This document shows, in pieces, positions 1 through 11,837 of a DNA stretch of 64,000 nucleotides (position 1 is the stretch's first letter; every line of letters starts with the position of its first letter). Source of the DNA: Silene conica (Eukaryota > Streptophyta > Magnoliopsida > Caryophyllales > Caryophyllaceae); the NCBI GenBank assembly GCA_029255685.2, contig CM055312.2, forward strand, positions 81,102,369-81,166,368. Direction: 5' to 3'. The translations under genes were made by a program, and so were the position numbers. Under the pieces are notes generated by a model. That model did no database searches and was not told the origin of the DNA. It saw nothing but the letters and a program-made list of their open reading frames with translations.

Positions 1-5
1 AGTAG

Positions 6-946
6 TCACATGATGGAACATGCGGAAGGATTATGTTCAGTGAAGTAATCGCAGGAGCTATTACCGTAGAAAGCAGGCCTTCCGTATTGGTTGCAGGGAC
101 CACCAAGCCTGCCTTCGTAACAAGGACCGCAGCATACTGAAACTGGGTACATTTGCTGGGGAGGGTATGCAGGTATCCACTGCCCCACTGGACCTGCTGC
201 TGCTGCTGCTTTATTCATTTGAGGCTTCTCAACCGGCACAGGAGCAGGAGCAGGTTGAGGTTTAGCCTGAGGTTGAGGAACGGGTTTGGGCTTAGGCTTT
301 TCTGGCTCTGGAGCTGCTTGCTTGGGCTCCTTGATCTCAATGCTTTTGATAGTTTTACGGCCATTGGAGCAGAGCTTGTGCATGATCCTCTCAGGGCTGC
401 AGCACACCACCGTGATGATCACCGTGTTCTGCTTCTCATCATATATTTGGTCTCGTATTTCTGTTGTCCACAAACACAACATGTCAACACATACATAATT
501 TATACTTCCTCCATTCCAATCAATTCTATACATTTCACTTTTCGGATACTATTCATAAGTCGAGTGAATTTTCGACACAACTTCTAATATATAACATAAA
601 AGATAGTCATGTGAGATCTTGTTTAAATTGTCTTACCGAGTATATTGTGAATATCAAATTTTTTTTAATTTTTATCTATACGTAACTAAAGATATTAACA
701 AAAGAAAACGGGTATTGGCAAACGTGAATAAAGTAAATGTATAGAATTGATTGGAATGGAGGAAGTATTACTTAGCTCCCCTGTTACTCACTACTTACAA
801 CTCACTCCATAATTGAATTATAAAATGTGTACATAAAAACAAAAACCCAAAAAAAAAGACTTACGAGGAAATTTACGCAGGATTTTCTTCACCTTCTTGT
901 AGCATTTACTGCACTGAAGATCAACCTTAAGTATCATTATCGTCAC
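6..946 (-). CDS. HMA-domain isoprenylated protein (PI21-like), 3' exons
   Basis: Two exons are visible: 946-865 and 460-6 (stop TGA at 6-8). The donor GTAAGT follows 865 and the acceptor CAACAG precedes 460; joining them keeps one frame. The first exon encodes an HMA-type beta strand with a CSKC metal-binding pair, and the second completes the fold. After about residue 65 comes a Pro/Lys/Glu-rich linker, then a Cys-rich tail ending in CSIM, a CaaX prenylation box. This layout (HMA fold, proline-rich linker, CaaX) is that of plant HIPPs, closest in style to the rice PI21 group. Such proteins bind heavy metals and sit on membranes through the prenyl group; the role of this one is inferred only. 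An AG acceptor (GAGCAG) lies just before 946, so the starting Met is probably in a short upstream exon that I could not place. No frame break is seen. Confidence 0.85.
503..767. mobile_element. Stowaway-type MITE in the HMA gene intron
   Basis: Near-perfect terminal inverted repeats of about 33 bp begin TACTTCCTCCATTCC at 503 and end with the complement at 767, flanked by TA. The TIR matches the Stowaway (Tc1/mariner) CTCCCTCCRTTCC type. The element is 265 bp, AT-rich, has no ORF and occupies most of the 404-bp intron (461-864), ending 42 bases from the splice acceptor. Confidence 0.85.
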
Positions 947-2453
947 CTGCTCGTACGGATCCAAACAGAAGGGATTAAGTAATAACGTAATTTATAGGAC
1001 CACACTAATCCATTATCCGTCTTAAGTTTAAGACAGTAGATAATATCCGTTTTACACAAAATAAGTATATTGATGGAAGAACAAAAATGCAAAGCAAGAG
1101 AAAATTTGATATAAAACCTTCTGATGTTGAGAACAAGTCATGGCCTCCAGTTAGAGAGTTGAGAGTAAGGAGAGAAGTGAAATCGCGGAATCCTGAATGC
1201 AAGCAATTGCAATTTTATTGTGGAAGCTTTGACTGTTTCACTATTTATATTTATTCCGATGATGATGATTGATGATGATTTCATTTCATTTTACGTAGCA
1301 GAGTAGTACTTCTATATTGTTATTTTATTGTTGGTTTTAGTTGGGCCGACTTGAATTTTAACTCCAGCATTGCACACCACAACCAGTTCGTGAGTTGGTG
1401 TGGTATGAGTACCTCCTAAAAAAACCCGCGTATTCATCCTTTTGGTCTTTGTCCTTGCTTTATGAGTTCATTAGTCGGTATGTCATTTGGGAAGATATTA
1501 TCTGGTGTGTAGATTGGTGATTGTGAGTGTTGCTATTGATATCTATTATGGGACAAACAGTCGCATTTGCTCTAAGGGGACGTGGCAGTGCATGAATGAG
1601 CCGGGGAATAAGCGTGAAGAAGAATCGATTCATGGAACGATAAACAAGTAAATCGTAGCGAAAATATGTGATTTAAGAACCTCTCGACATATGAATAAAG
1701 ACTCGATCGCGCAAATTCAAATAAACACGCGGAACATTAAAACTATAAATAAATGTATAAGTTAGACATAACATTTTAGGTAAACGAGGGAAAAAGATAT
1801 TCCACGAAAACAACATAAAGTACGTCTAATCTAAACGTAAGGGTAAATGTCGAATAATCAACAATGCTCGCTAACCACATTATTAAATGGGTTTGCTTGA
1901 GAGTTGATCCCCAATCGAGGCACGCCAAATATAATATGAAATCACGCAAGAACGGAATAAGTGATTAATGGATTCTAGGCAAAGGTGACAAAAGGGATAT
2001 GCCGGTCCAGTTGAACACCTCGTCGATGTAGGTTATCGCAAGCAAGAAGAGTATTATGAGCTAACCGCAAGAAAAGGACATCAAATTTTTTGGAGGAAGG
2101 GAAGTTTCCAAACAATCTTCTAATGGAAGACATTAACTTTAGCTAAGGAGGGTGGTGGTGAGGAGAGGGACTGAAGGAAGCAGTAACCTGACTTAAGTGT
2201 ATATTACTCATCTTTTGTATTTTTCCAATAGAGGAAACCATCTGAGTCAAGAAAAGGTGGCTCAAGACTCAAAATTCGTTTTATAGTAACCAGCTTGTAT
2301 GCGCTCAAGGTAGTTTGTGGATTCCACGACCCATTAGGCATGAGTAGGTCACATAAATAAAGGTAAGAAGTATGTTGATGGGTGCAAAATCGGTTGCGAG
2401 CCAGCTACCCAAGGGCTTTTAACAAGATTAATTGAGTCGTCCCTACCTACTTT
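947..2453. other. Intergenic region, no gene recognised
   Basis: AT-rich sequence with a short GATGAT run near 1258-1280. Open frames here are short and show no family signature. The 5' exon and promoter of the HMA gene should lie in this interval but I cannot fix them. Confidence 0.5.
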
Positions 2454-2792
2454 TCAAGTAAAGGCATGAGAACCTTTATATGTAGTATGACAGATACTAG
2501 TCCATAAATAATAAGGTTGAGAGACTTTTGATTTTGTTTGCGGGATGGGAAAGTCTTTTCTGTATTTAGGTCGGAGAAATTTCGCAAGAATACCATCTGG
2601 ATGGTGATGAATTCTCCGAAAGTTAGTTAGAAGTGATGTCTGTCCCGGAATTGCAACCAATTTGATTCTGAGTCCACCAACTTCTTTCGGAGCAGCAAGG
2701 TGAGCTCTTGAAATCCAATAAATTGGACAACCTAAAGGAGAAGTTTGCCACCAAAAAGCAGTAATTAAGGAGTCTAGTTTTCTACCGACCAA
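2454..2792 (-). pseudogene. LINE reverse transcriptase C-terminal fragment
   Basis: The 112-residue frame has the signature downstream of the RT domain in plant L1-type LINEs: an FWW motif, then the P-K-E-x-G-G-L-R block, then an alternating hydrophobic stretch ending L-W-T-S-I. It lacks the catalytic RT core and has no proper start. It may be the downstream part of the LINE seen at 5718-6640, same strand, with later insertions between; that link is inference. Confidence 0.7.
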
Positions 2793-2820
2793 AAGGGAGA
2801 AAGGTAAAACCTAAGGTTAT

Positions 2821-3462
2821 CAACGGGACTAGTTTTAGCGGGTCTTGCCCTACACCCACCCACTTGGGGTGGCTGTGGGTAATGATTTGATGGGTCGTGG
2901 GGGCGGGGATGGTTTCCAAAAGTGTCATTCGTCGAGAGTCGTGGGGCGGGTGCAGATATCACATGAGACCTGCCCTATACCCACCCCGCCCGCTTCACCT
3001 CGCATGTCTCCGCTCCGCTAATACCCGCCTTAATCATAATCCTAGACAAATTTATACTATATAAAAATAAAATTTATAACTTAGATAAAAAGTCTAAACT
3101 TTTTTTCATAAGCCTAGACAAATTTCATTTACTTGTTAGTTCTTACCCACCCAAATACCCAACAACCTAACCACCCTCCTCACCCTAAAAAAAACCCTAA
3201 TCCTCAAACTATTTCGTGATTTGAAAAAATTGTGTACTAGTTAATTGAATGTTATAACATTTTGTCAAGACTTGTCGGTATAAGATGTACGATAGTGCGA
3301 GATTAGTATGTTTTAAATTCACGATTTGTATTTTTAAAAATTATTTTCTGAGGAGATAAGTAATTTGAAAAGTCCAACCCGCTGCGGGTCGTGGGGATGC
3401 ATTATACTTCGTGGATGCGGGTGCGGGTTACCCCTCCTCCGCACCTCGCCTTGACATCCCTA
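2821..3462. mobile_element. Partial hAT-like GC-rich repeat element
   Basis: GGGTGCGGGT-rich blocks lie at both sides (2830-3010 and 3370-3460) around an AT-rich core. The right end reads GACATCCCTA, close to the TIR of the complete hAT element at 36791-37612. A matching left TIR and an 8-bp duplication were not found, so the left end is probably lost. Confidence 0.4.
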
Positions 3463-3982
3463 GTAAAGCCCGTAAGATGTGCATAATAGAACCTAAAAGG
3501 ATGAAATTAATTATGATAAGGTTACTGGGTTTACTAAGGTGGAGAGCGGACCAAGGTGTGCTTTTTGTTGTTATCTTGTCAATAAAAGTGTAACACCCCC
3601 ATTTATTTAAGGGCCTGAACTAGGACTCCTCAGATAAATAAAGGTGTTACCATCTCGGTTTCCCGAGGCAGCAGATACAAAGGAAGATAAACAGTACTTT
3701 ATATTCAATTTAAACTCAAGACATGTTCTTACAAAGCCAAATAGAAAACTGTTCTGACAAAAGTAAAAGTACAACTCATAGACTACTATCACGTGGTCTA
3801 GACTCTAAACAGGTTCGGGTCCATGCTTCTCCCTTCCCAGATGCTCCCATTGTCTTTATACCTGTCAGTCTGCTCCCCAATAATTGGTTCATCACAGGTG
3901 ATCACGAATACACAGGGTCAACCACGAGGTTGAGTAGAGTAAAACTGTAAACAAACCATATTACTAAAAATAGAAAGTCGAT

Positions 3983-4112
3983 CATCTCCACTCCGAATCA
4001 CAAGACCCAATATCTCCGCACCAATCACAAGACCCATTATCTCCGCACCAATCACAAGACCCATTATCTCCGCACCAATCACAAGACCCATTATCTCCGC
4101 ACCATATCGTAA
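3983..4112. repeat. 27-bp minisatellite, about 4.5 copies
   Basis: The unit TATCTCCGCACCAATCACAA plus GACCCAT repeats about 4.5 times; the first copy differs at a few bases and the later copies are identical. Because 27 is a multiple of 3, it gives a nine-residue repeat in one minus-strand frame, but nothing suggests it is translated. Confidence 0.9.
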
Positions 4113-4540
4113 CACAGATTTATATATCACAATATACCAACCATATAACAATATACATGAACATGATTAACATCAATCAATACACAGATTACACATCTCA
4201 TATATGTAGTATTCCCCTACCTCGTATTTGCAGAAGGAAAATGGCAAAAAGCACAACTGTTCTCAAAAGTGCTCCACACGAAAACTTCCACCTAAAAGTA
4301 TATTATTTAATTAATAGACTCCCTAATTCTCGTAAATCATGTACACATTCTAATTATAGAAACTTCCTATATTTAGAAAGTTTCCCAACAACCGAGTTAC
4401 CCGAAATAGTAACTTTCCAAATATAGTAGCTTCTAAAAATAGCAACTCCCAAAATAAATGAACACTTGGGTTTTGAAATTTAAAAACTAAATCTTTACCA
4501 TAAATAAAACGATATTAAAATAGAAAGTATATAAAACATA

Positions 4541-4541
4541 C

Positions 4542-4583
<42 letters not shown>
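4541..4583. repeat. (AAT)n microsatellite
   Basis: About 14 perfect AAT/ATA units inside the candidate LTR. Confidence 0.95.
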
Positions 4584-4584
<1 letters not shown>

Positions 4585-5717
4585 ACTCCCCCTTAACACG
4601 ACCCAACACCCGACACACCCAACTAAACCCCTTATAACTCCACCGTTAACTCGCCACAGCCACCAATCACCACGGCCCCGCGTACCCAGAACCATCAACA
4701 ACTCCGGCGACCTCTGCCCACCAAGTCGCCGGCCACCAGTGGGTTGAACCAACCCCAAAACTCGCCTGGAAACACACGACAACCACTCGGCAGGCCCACA
4801 AAGGTGCCCCTGCCGACGACTCACCAGACCCGACCTCCACTAACGACGGCCACCTACATACTCCCTGAACCACAGACACCTAGCCACGGTGGTACCACCG
4901 CGTCGACCTCCCCCGAGTCAACGGTAGTACCACCCCCAAACCACACCTGTGCATAAACACAACGAAACCAGTACCCAACAGAGGGAACGAACCCCCCTGT
5001 CGACACCACCTCCGTCGCCTGAAACCACCATACCCTCCACCATGACAGACCCTTGACTACAAACCAACTCCTTGTCCCATGACCCGTACTAACAAACACG
5101 AACCCAGACTCAACCCGCACTCTAAACATACACAGGCGTGAAAGAAAAGGGAAAAACGAACCCAGAAATATTCCCAGACTCGTAACATCCACCCCTTTCC
5201 CGTCACCCTCACCACCAACGACCACCAGAGACCACCCCCTAAGCAAACATCACGCAACATATTATAAGACTATAAAAACGAACTAAGACCCAGAAACGTA
5301 TGACTCAACGACACTACTATGAAAGACACGAATTCATAACAACAATAGGACAGTCGACCACCATACCTGAATTCGAGTCAAAACGACGGTCCTACGCTGA
5401 CTCAACTGGCCGGAAAAACCCTCTCTCTCTTTCTATGAAGTGGCGGCAGCAGGTTTTGGGTGGTGGTGGTGTTTCGAAATGACCTAGGGATCTGGTTAGA
5501 CTCCCTTTATATGGCGGCTTAGAGAGGAAGTGCTATTACTAACGTGGGCTCCCTCTTGACTTATGCACGCATAACGAGGCCCATGGCCGTGCTGCCATGG
5601 GTCCTAGGTTCGAACCCCAACAACCTCATGTTACAACTATTTTATTAAAGTAGCTAAGATCCCTTTTCGAGTCCATATAAGACCACAACACCTCTTATAA
5701 AACGCATACAAGTAAGC

Positions 5718-6640
5718 TTATAAAACGAACGATTCAAATAAAATAAATAAAAAAAACGAGATATTACAAAAAGGGTGGAGAACAAAAGACTTATTTGAAG
5801 GCATGTCAATTGGAACTCCCAAGTAGCTACCAAATGAAGAGACATATTTCATTTTGAGAACTGACATCAGGCTCGAGCGGAAGTCTTCTGGAGTATTCGA
5901 GTTAAGCTTTATGAAGAACTTGTCGAAGTTGATCATTTGATCTGATGCTAATTTGAAGTCCCGAAACAAGTCCCGAAGCACCTCAAGGGATGATGGGGAG
6001 GCCTTACGCAGCATATGAAAGCATCGTTAGCGTCAAAAAGATGGGAAATAGGAGCGAGGAGCATACCTTGAGATTTTTAAGCCTTGGATAAGGCCTCGTT
6101 TTTCAACCTGTCGGAGTTGGGAGGAAAGAACTTCCATACACATGATAAATAAGTAAGGTGAAAGGGGAACTCCTTACGTAATCTCGCACGTAGGCTTAAA
6201 GGAAACAAAATGTTCGCCGTTAATTAGAATCCGTTAAAAAACTGTTGAAATACACTACTAGATAAGATCCTGCCAAGTTTGGGGGAAGCCAAAAATCAAA
6301 GTACTTCCATTATAAAAGGCCAGGATATTCCGTCAAAAGCTTTGTGCATACCAAGCTTAAGAGCCGGAAAATAGGATGTGCCTTTCTTTGTTTTGTTCAG
6401 ATAATGCATAATTTCATGGGCGAGAAGACAGCTATTTGACATAAGACGGTCAGGTACAAATGCATGCTGAGTATCCGAAATGAGCTTGGAGATAACCAAC
6501 TTTAGGCGGTTTGTGATACATTTGGATGTCAACTGGTAGACAACATTACAGAGACTGATAGGTCGAAAATGGGAAACAAGCTTTGGCTTATCGATTTTAG
6601 GACTAGCACAATACGAGTGTTGTTCCATTGTTTTAGCATA
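5718..6640 (-). pseudogene. LINE reverse transcriptase fragment, broken
   Basis: Read on the minus strand from 6628, the frame carries the RT palm and finger motifs of plant LINEs: F-R-P-I-S-L-C-N-V near residue 22, then the long T-N-R-L-K block, A-F-V-P-x-R-L, and A-L-K-L. The usual K-x-D-M-x-K-A-F-D is altered to G-M-H-K-A-F-D. The downstream piece (6014-5718) resumes with K-L-N-S and S-Y-L-G-V-P. Between them the frame is broken by stops. No endonuclease domain is visible, so this is a 5'-truncated, decayed copy. Confidence 0.8.
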
Positions 6641-7386
6641 ACTCCAGATAGATAGCTGAAGGAGGCGAACTTATAAATTAGTATGCTATCCATCTTTACA
6701 ACATAAAATTTCCGTTTGGTGTTTGATGTGGTAATTAAACAACGTCAACTTTTCACCCTTTTATGGTCAAAGTTGCTACTCAATCAAATGGATCCAATAA
6801 TATAAATTCAATGAAACAGTATCATAATTCATATACAAGTAGTAAACCAATGCTGCATTACATATTTACATATAAACCATACAAAATACACTCCGTTCTA
6901 TGATCAATTATCCTAGAAATTCAATTTTGCATGCTTAGATAATAGATACCAATTGATATCAAAGGCAAACCCTATTGACTAAGACGGGCAGACTATAAAC
7001 AGACGGTAACTCACAAATAATTCAAAGGCCCTCTCCTTATGACTCTAATAATTTTATTTTATTTTACATAATCAGTATATTCATCGTCCATAACAATGTA
7101 TAAATTCATGTTGCGTGTACTCTCATGAAGAGATATTCGGCTGATCAACAAGTTTGCTCCATCCTCAAAAGCAGAATATATTAAACCTTTAGCTTCGTTG
7201 TTAAGAGATGAGAGGACCACCCATCACAGTAAACTCATTGTACTAAATTTATGCCTCCTCTTACACAAAACAATTACCAGACACAAGTAAAAAATATCCA
7301 TACAATGGAATGATTCCAGAATGTTTACAACACAAACTTTACAAAAACCAACAAAAACATATGAAATCTTTTGACCACAGAAGTTG
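6641..7386. other. AT-rich intergenic region
   Basis: No coding frame, RNA gene or repeat structure that I recognise. Confidence 0.5.

Positions 7387-7421
<35 letters not shown>
7387..7421. repeat. (TTA)n microsatellite
   Basis: About 12 uninterrupted TTA units directly downstream (3') of the minus-strand gene at 7421-7720; the run ends at its stop codon. Confidence 0.95.
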
Positions 7422-7720
7422 CAATTAGAAAGGTAGAACCTGGTAGGCCTGGGGCGGAAAGCCCGTGTCCGACGTTGATCATGTCTAGACGGGTTAATAA
7501 TCTGCAATAGAAAGGCCTTGAAAAGGATAGCTTTTGAGGCGAGCCTATGGTTGAGTCCATTAATCTTGATCTTGGAGCGAGCAGGCGACTTTCGGATAGC
7601 GCGGTGGATGCTGCACCGGAAAGAACCCGGGTGGGTGGTGGGAGAGCAAAGACAAGTCCTTTTGGTGGTGGGAATTGAGAAAGAGGTCTTAGAAGCCATG
7701 GGAGAATGTTTTTTTGCCAT
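7421..7720 (-). CDS. Small basic protein, CLCSPTTHPGSFRC family
   Basis: Single-exon frame of 99 residues, Met at 7720, stop TGA at 7421-7423. The motif C-L-C-S-P-T-T-H-P-G-S-F-R-C at about residues 22-35 is a hallmark of a plant family usually labelled serine-rich protein-related. The protein is strongly basic with a Ser/Thr-rich N-terminus and no membrane segment or signal peptide. Biochemical function of the family is unknown to me. An alternative Met is at residue 8. The frame is intact and not part of any transposon I can delimit, so I regard it as a host gene. Confidence 0.7.
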
Positions 7721-7779
7721 TGTTGTTGTTATAACAAGGTTTATTATTAGATCAAAATTTTCAAGTAATCTTAAATAGC

Positions 7780-8690
7780 TTGGTATTAGTTGTCAGCGAC
7801 ACCCAGTATTTGTTTATTTTTGATCCTATCATTATTATCAAACCATGATGTCCATGACTAACACTTTGGCTTCGTCAACATTATAATACCCACGGAGTCA
7901 ACCAGACTTTCATATGACTAACTCATCAATCGGATTTCGCCGGTTCGTCTGCCAAAACAATACGATAAAAGTAATGCCTAGAAAATTAATGCCTAAAAAT
8001 AATAAGAAATATTTATCTTATTTATATGAGCTGTATATATATTATTAGATTCATTTCAATTTTAGTCCCGATGTTAATTTAAAAGAGAGTAACTAATGAT
8101 TATAAACTATACGAGAGTATCAAATATGACATATGCTTAGTAAATATATAAATACAATAACATTTTAAGCAATTTTGTGAAGTAAGGTCATCAAATAGGT
8201 TTTTTAAATTTTTTTTTTAAAACAATAAAGGTGAGATCACGGCTAAGAAAATTCAATTTTATATAATAATATAAAAAAGCTTTTTGAGCCTTCAATAAAA
8301 TGCTTAACTTTTTGCCACATAATAAAAGTAATATTATTATTATTATTATTATAAAAATAAAATAGTAAGAATTATATGGAACCTTGAACTTTTCATTTTT
8401 CATGACCCTTTGTATACTTTGACACTAACCATATCGAAATTAGTTTTTCACATACGGACTTTACTCTTTCACATACACTTTTTCATAAAATTTTCTTCTT
8501 CTGCCTTTTTCCTAAACCTACTCTCCTTCCTAAACCTAAACAAAACAACTCATATATATGAGTTTTTACCTTACAATTTAATCAATTACTCTAACTTAAA
8601 CAATGGATTACAATTCTTCAAGTATTGAGGTAATATTGTTTATTGAAAACCAAAGGCAAATTTACAAGGAGATACTGTATCATATACAAA
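7780..8690. other. AT-rich intergenic region
   Basis: Homopolymer-rich sequence with a short (TTA)n at 8332-8352. The ACATACGGACTTTACTC segment near 8450 resembles, in reverse complement, 33940-33985, suggesting the end of a small repeat family. No gene is seen. Confidence 0.4.
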
Positions 8691-8693
8691 AAT

Positions 8694-8990
8694 CTAAACA
8701 CTAGTCCTGCCTTGTAAGTGCTCCGTCGAAGGCTGCATCAAAAATGCTACAACATCCGAAATACCAGCTTCATCCAAAACATGATTTACTAAACCCAATC
8801 CCTCACGTTATCTAGCCAAGGTTCCCAAAAGTCCCTGACCATTCTGAGAAAACATAGCCCATAAATGCTCAATTAATTGAGCATGATCATTCACAATTCC
8901 AGAAACAGCAATCAGACCCAACTGCCATCTGAACTGCATTCCTGCAGCTGCATACACTGAGCATTGCAGAAGTCTGCCACTAATCTAAGT
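8694..8990 (-). pseudogene. Unrecognised terminal exon with in-frame stops
   Basis: One minus-strand frame reads as protein-like sequence for about 95 codons ending at TAG 8694-8696, containing FRWQLGLIAVSG and GLGLVNHVLDEAGISDVVA. A TAA interrupts it about two thirds along, and another stop lies at the upstream edge. I do not recognise the family. It lies next to a Harbinger-like terminus (9014) and may be the 3' exon of a host gene disrupted by the insertion, or a captured fragment. Confidence 0.45.
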
Positions 8991-9082
8991 CCCTCTCGCT
9001 TTGTAGTCCCTAAGACCATCCCCAAGCAAGGTCATTAGGTAGGTCATGACCAGTGCGGATTGAGGCCTAGGACTGTCATATG

Positions 9083-9250
9083 AAATGCGTATTGACGTTC
9101 TTATTTGTCAACAAATGTGACGCTTTGAAGCGTCTTTAACAACTATTGATGTTTTTATGTGTCAACTTAATTTGACATAATTAAGCGTCAATTTTCCATA
9201 TTTTGACCCTTTTAACTGTCAATCTCAGTGATGCTTTTGATTGTCAACGT
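9083..9250. repeat. CACTA subterminal repeat block (truncated)
   Basis: Units of the form TGACGCTTTGAAGCGTC and TTATTTGTCAAC, matching 13290-13460. Such arrays are where the DNA-binding CACTA protein binds in En/Spm elements (family knowledge). Confidence 0.7.
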
Positions 9251-9659
9251 ACCACACGTACTATTAAGTATTACCGTCGCTCTTAGTCTGGGTATTAGAA
9301 ATTCAGGAATTTGATTTCCAAATAAAATCGTACAGATTAAATAAACCTAGCTATATGTAGTACTACTCAATTAAATCATGAATAGAATAACAAAAGTACC
9401 CACGTACTTTTATAAATAATCGTCATACGTCTGAAATACATCGTATTCATCACAAACACTAACATTAACTTAACTATTATAAACTAGTACTCTACGATAC
9501 GACAAAATCAAAATATCAATAAAGATCCGAATGATAGTAAATTCCAACATAATGTTGTATTAAAAAATCGTAAATAGCTATACTTAAAAAATCGTAAATA
9601 ATTAGAGACTGGGACACTTAATTAGTCGCAACGTCAAATGGGCTTCAATCAACATATCA

Positions 9660-10350
9660 AGGCGCATCGTCATCACCATCTGACAAATCTGAAACCTACA
9701 ACATAATACAAATTAATTTTGATTTCAACACAAGAGCACTACATCTTATACGAGTTTGGTTGATTAATTGAAGATGGAAAAACAAAAAGTAAAAACATAA
9801 TTAAAAAGACGAAATGATTTAAAAAGCACATTACACATTCAGTGACCTAACGTTCAAAGAGCACTACATCACTTGAATTGTTGTAGTTGCAGAACTAATG
9901 ACATAACTCTACACATTACACATTCAGTGTAGTTCACCAATCACCAGTGACGGCTACAACTGTTATGTGTCCACCACACCCTTAAAATTGGGTACCACAA
10001 GCATTCTCTGAGATTAAGAGATGAGAAGTGGAGAGTACAGAGCGACTATGACAATTTCCGAATGAGCAACAATGTGAAGTGCGCCTACTAACATCTTTTC
10101 CAAATGCTACTTCACATTACAAGAGAAGCAAACAACTTTACGAGACATGAGACACTATGTAGACGAGAACTAATTAATTAAGAATGCTACATTTCCAGTA
10201 CCACAGCGGACTCAAAAGCATAAAGAGAACTTAAACATACCTGTGTACTGGCCATGTTCATGTTCAAAACTGATTTTGCCATGTCTATAAATTCAGTCGT
10301 AGCTTTGCCAGTACTAAAGACGTCCAATATTTGAGCAAACTGTGTCATCA
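9660..10350 (-). pseudogene. 3' exons of CACTA second gene (TnpA-like)
   Basis: An exon ending at a GT donor near 10240 carries a Met-rich amphipathic stretch (F-A-Q-I-L-D-V-F, then A-K-S-V-L-N-M-N-M-A-S-T-Q). A last short exon at about 9664-9692 begins after TTTCAG and ends D-L-S-D-G-D-D-D-A-P and a stop. Exon edges are inferred from splice-like sites; the link to the exons at 11119-11766 rests on position and strand. Confidence 0.45.
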
Positions 10351-11118
10351 TATTTCTTCAATAAGGCTAGACTATTGCTCTCTCCAGAACCAAATCCCTC
10401 TTTTCTTAAGACACTTTGTACTCCAAATACATCACTTTGTTTTACTCAATATCCATAACCCAATGGACGTGTAGGAATATTATCTCTTCCGAACATTACT
10501 CTGTTAAAGGCTTCATTCTCAATTTCTACACGAGATTTGGAACTAGAAGGGTTCATGAGAGTTTCTGTATCAATACTTGCATCTACATCAATCTACACAA
10601 AAAATAAAATATAGTAGTAAGTAAGGCCGGATAACGACTAGGTAATATGCGAGCCAGCCCTGTAATCGTGTCTTTTACAAATATAGTAGTAAGTAACCCC
10701 AGCCCTGTTGAACGCAAAAGAAAAAGGTGTAAAACAGCCCGTAATATAGTAGTTACCAAGAAATCCTCTGTCATCGTGTCTTTTACAAATGTTCCATCTT
10801 TCTTACGATGAGTTTGCTTGAAAATCTCCAAAACACTTGCTTCTCTTTTGTTCTTTTCTTACTGTTGGCCAACCAACATTTAATTAAAAACTATAGCATA
10901 AAAATATTTCAACTTGAATATACATGAGAAGTTTATTAAAAGATGGAAACTATACAAAATCAGCTCGTATGTTAGCATAGCTAGTAGGGCCCGTTGTATG
11001 CATATGAGTTTGATTCGCACGTGCTTCTTTTCCGCATTCAGACAATTTCTGTATGATATTATGGACATTTTCAGTAAAAAAAATACAGAGTTTGAAATTA
11101 ACGAGCAAGAACACTGCT

Positions 11119-11766
11119 TCATACCTTTCCCTTGTCGGAATACCAATAATCAACCAAACGAATCCAACTAGGACGAGGATGTCCATCAGGCGCTGCTGCA
11201 TATATCTGTTCTTTGGTCTTAGTCGCTGGTTTAAAAAGCATCTTCTTCAAGTAATGTCTATACTGCCTCACGCTTTTACCAGTGCGCTTGAGAATTGTTT
11301 GGTCAAATAATTCTCCATCGGGTATCACAAAACGATCCTTGACAATAAGAAGTAAAGCGGATATTCAAAGAAACTATTGTGCACTAACATGGAAATTGTT
11401 TCTGCAATATATAAAGAAACTATTCTGCATATACTAATATATATAAGAACATACCCGGATTAGCTTTACGATGTCAACTTTCAACTGTGCACTAACATGG
11501 CGCCAATCTAATTCGTTAATAGGACAAAGTTGCACAGTTTTTGCAACATGCCCGATAAATCTAATAAGAATATGTCCTCCCGTTTTGAGTGGTTGATAAA
11601 ACTCATTAAACGTCACAAAGTACTTGGTGCCATCAGCATGCCAAACATCACGTGGTTGAATAGAGTGACTGACCGTCTTATAGTTTCCTTCTTTATCTGT
11701 CAACATAAACAAACAACTTGATGAATGATAAACTAACTGCATATGGACTGGAGATTGTGAAATCAT
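11119..11766 (-). pseudogene. Transposase_24-like exons of the CACTA second gene
   Basis: Exon 11766-11457 contains RDVWHADGTKYFVTFNE and the D-W-R-H-V segment. Exon 11339-11119 begins after a CAAG acceptor with DRFVIPDGELFDQ and continues with the R-x-Y-R-H-Y-L-K-K and R-P-S-W-I-R-L-V-D-Y-W segments. This order (Phe/Leu-rich strand, basic helix, then P-x-x-W-x-x-L-V-x-Y-W) matches plant CACTA Transposase_24 (PF03004) proteins that accompany TNP2. A GT donor follows the first exon at about 11457. No internal stops occur in these two exons. Confidence 0.65.
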
Positions 11767-11837
11767 TAACTTAAACCAACTTTCTGGTTGCTGGAAGCTT
11801 TTGACTTCAGAATAAGTTATGATAAGAAACTAGAAAC

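Larger units (their letters stand above)
3589..5635. mobile_element. Candidate solo LTR (TGTAACACC...TGTTACA)
   Basis: The 2047-bp interval starts TGTAACACCCCC and ends CATGTTACA, the inverted TGTAACA ends seen in long gypsy (Tekay-type) LTRs such as 54347-57245 here. It has no coding capacity. No matching 5-bp duplication flanks it, so boundaries and identity are tentative. It contains a 27-bp minisatellite and an AAT microsatellite. Confidence 0.4.

Noticed and set aside
4495..5260. Several overlapping frames of 60-130 residues
   Set aside because: Low complexity and on overlapping strands within a candidate LTR; codon content follows the GC-rich repeat sequence.
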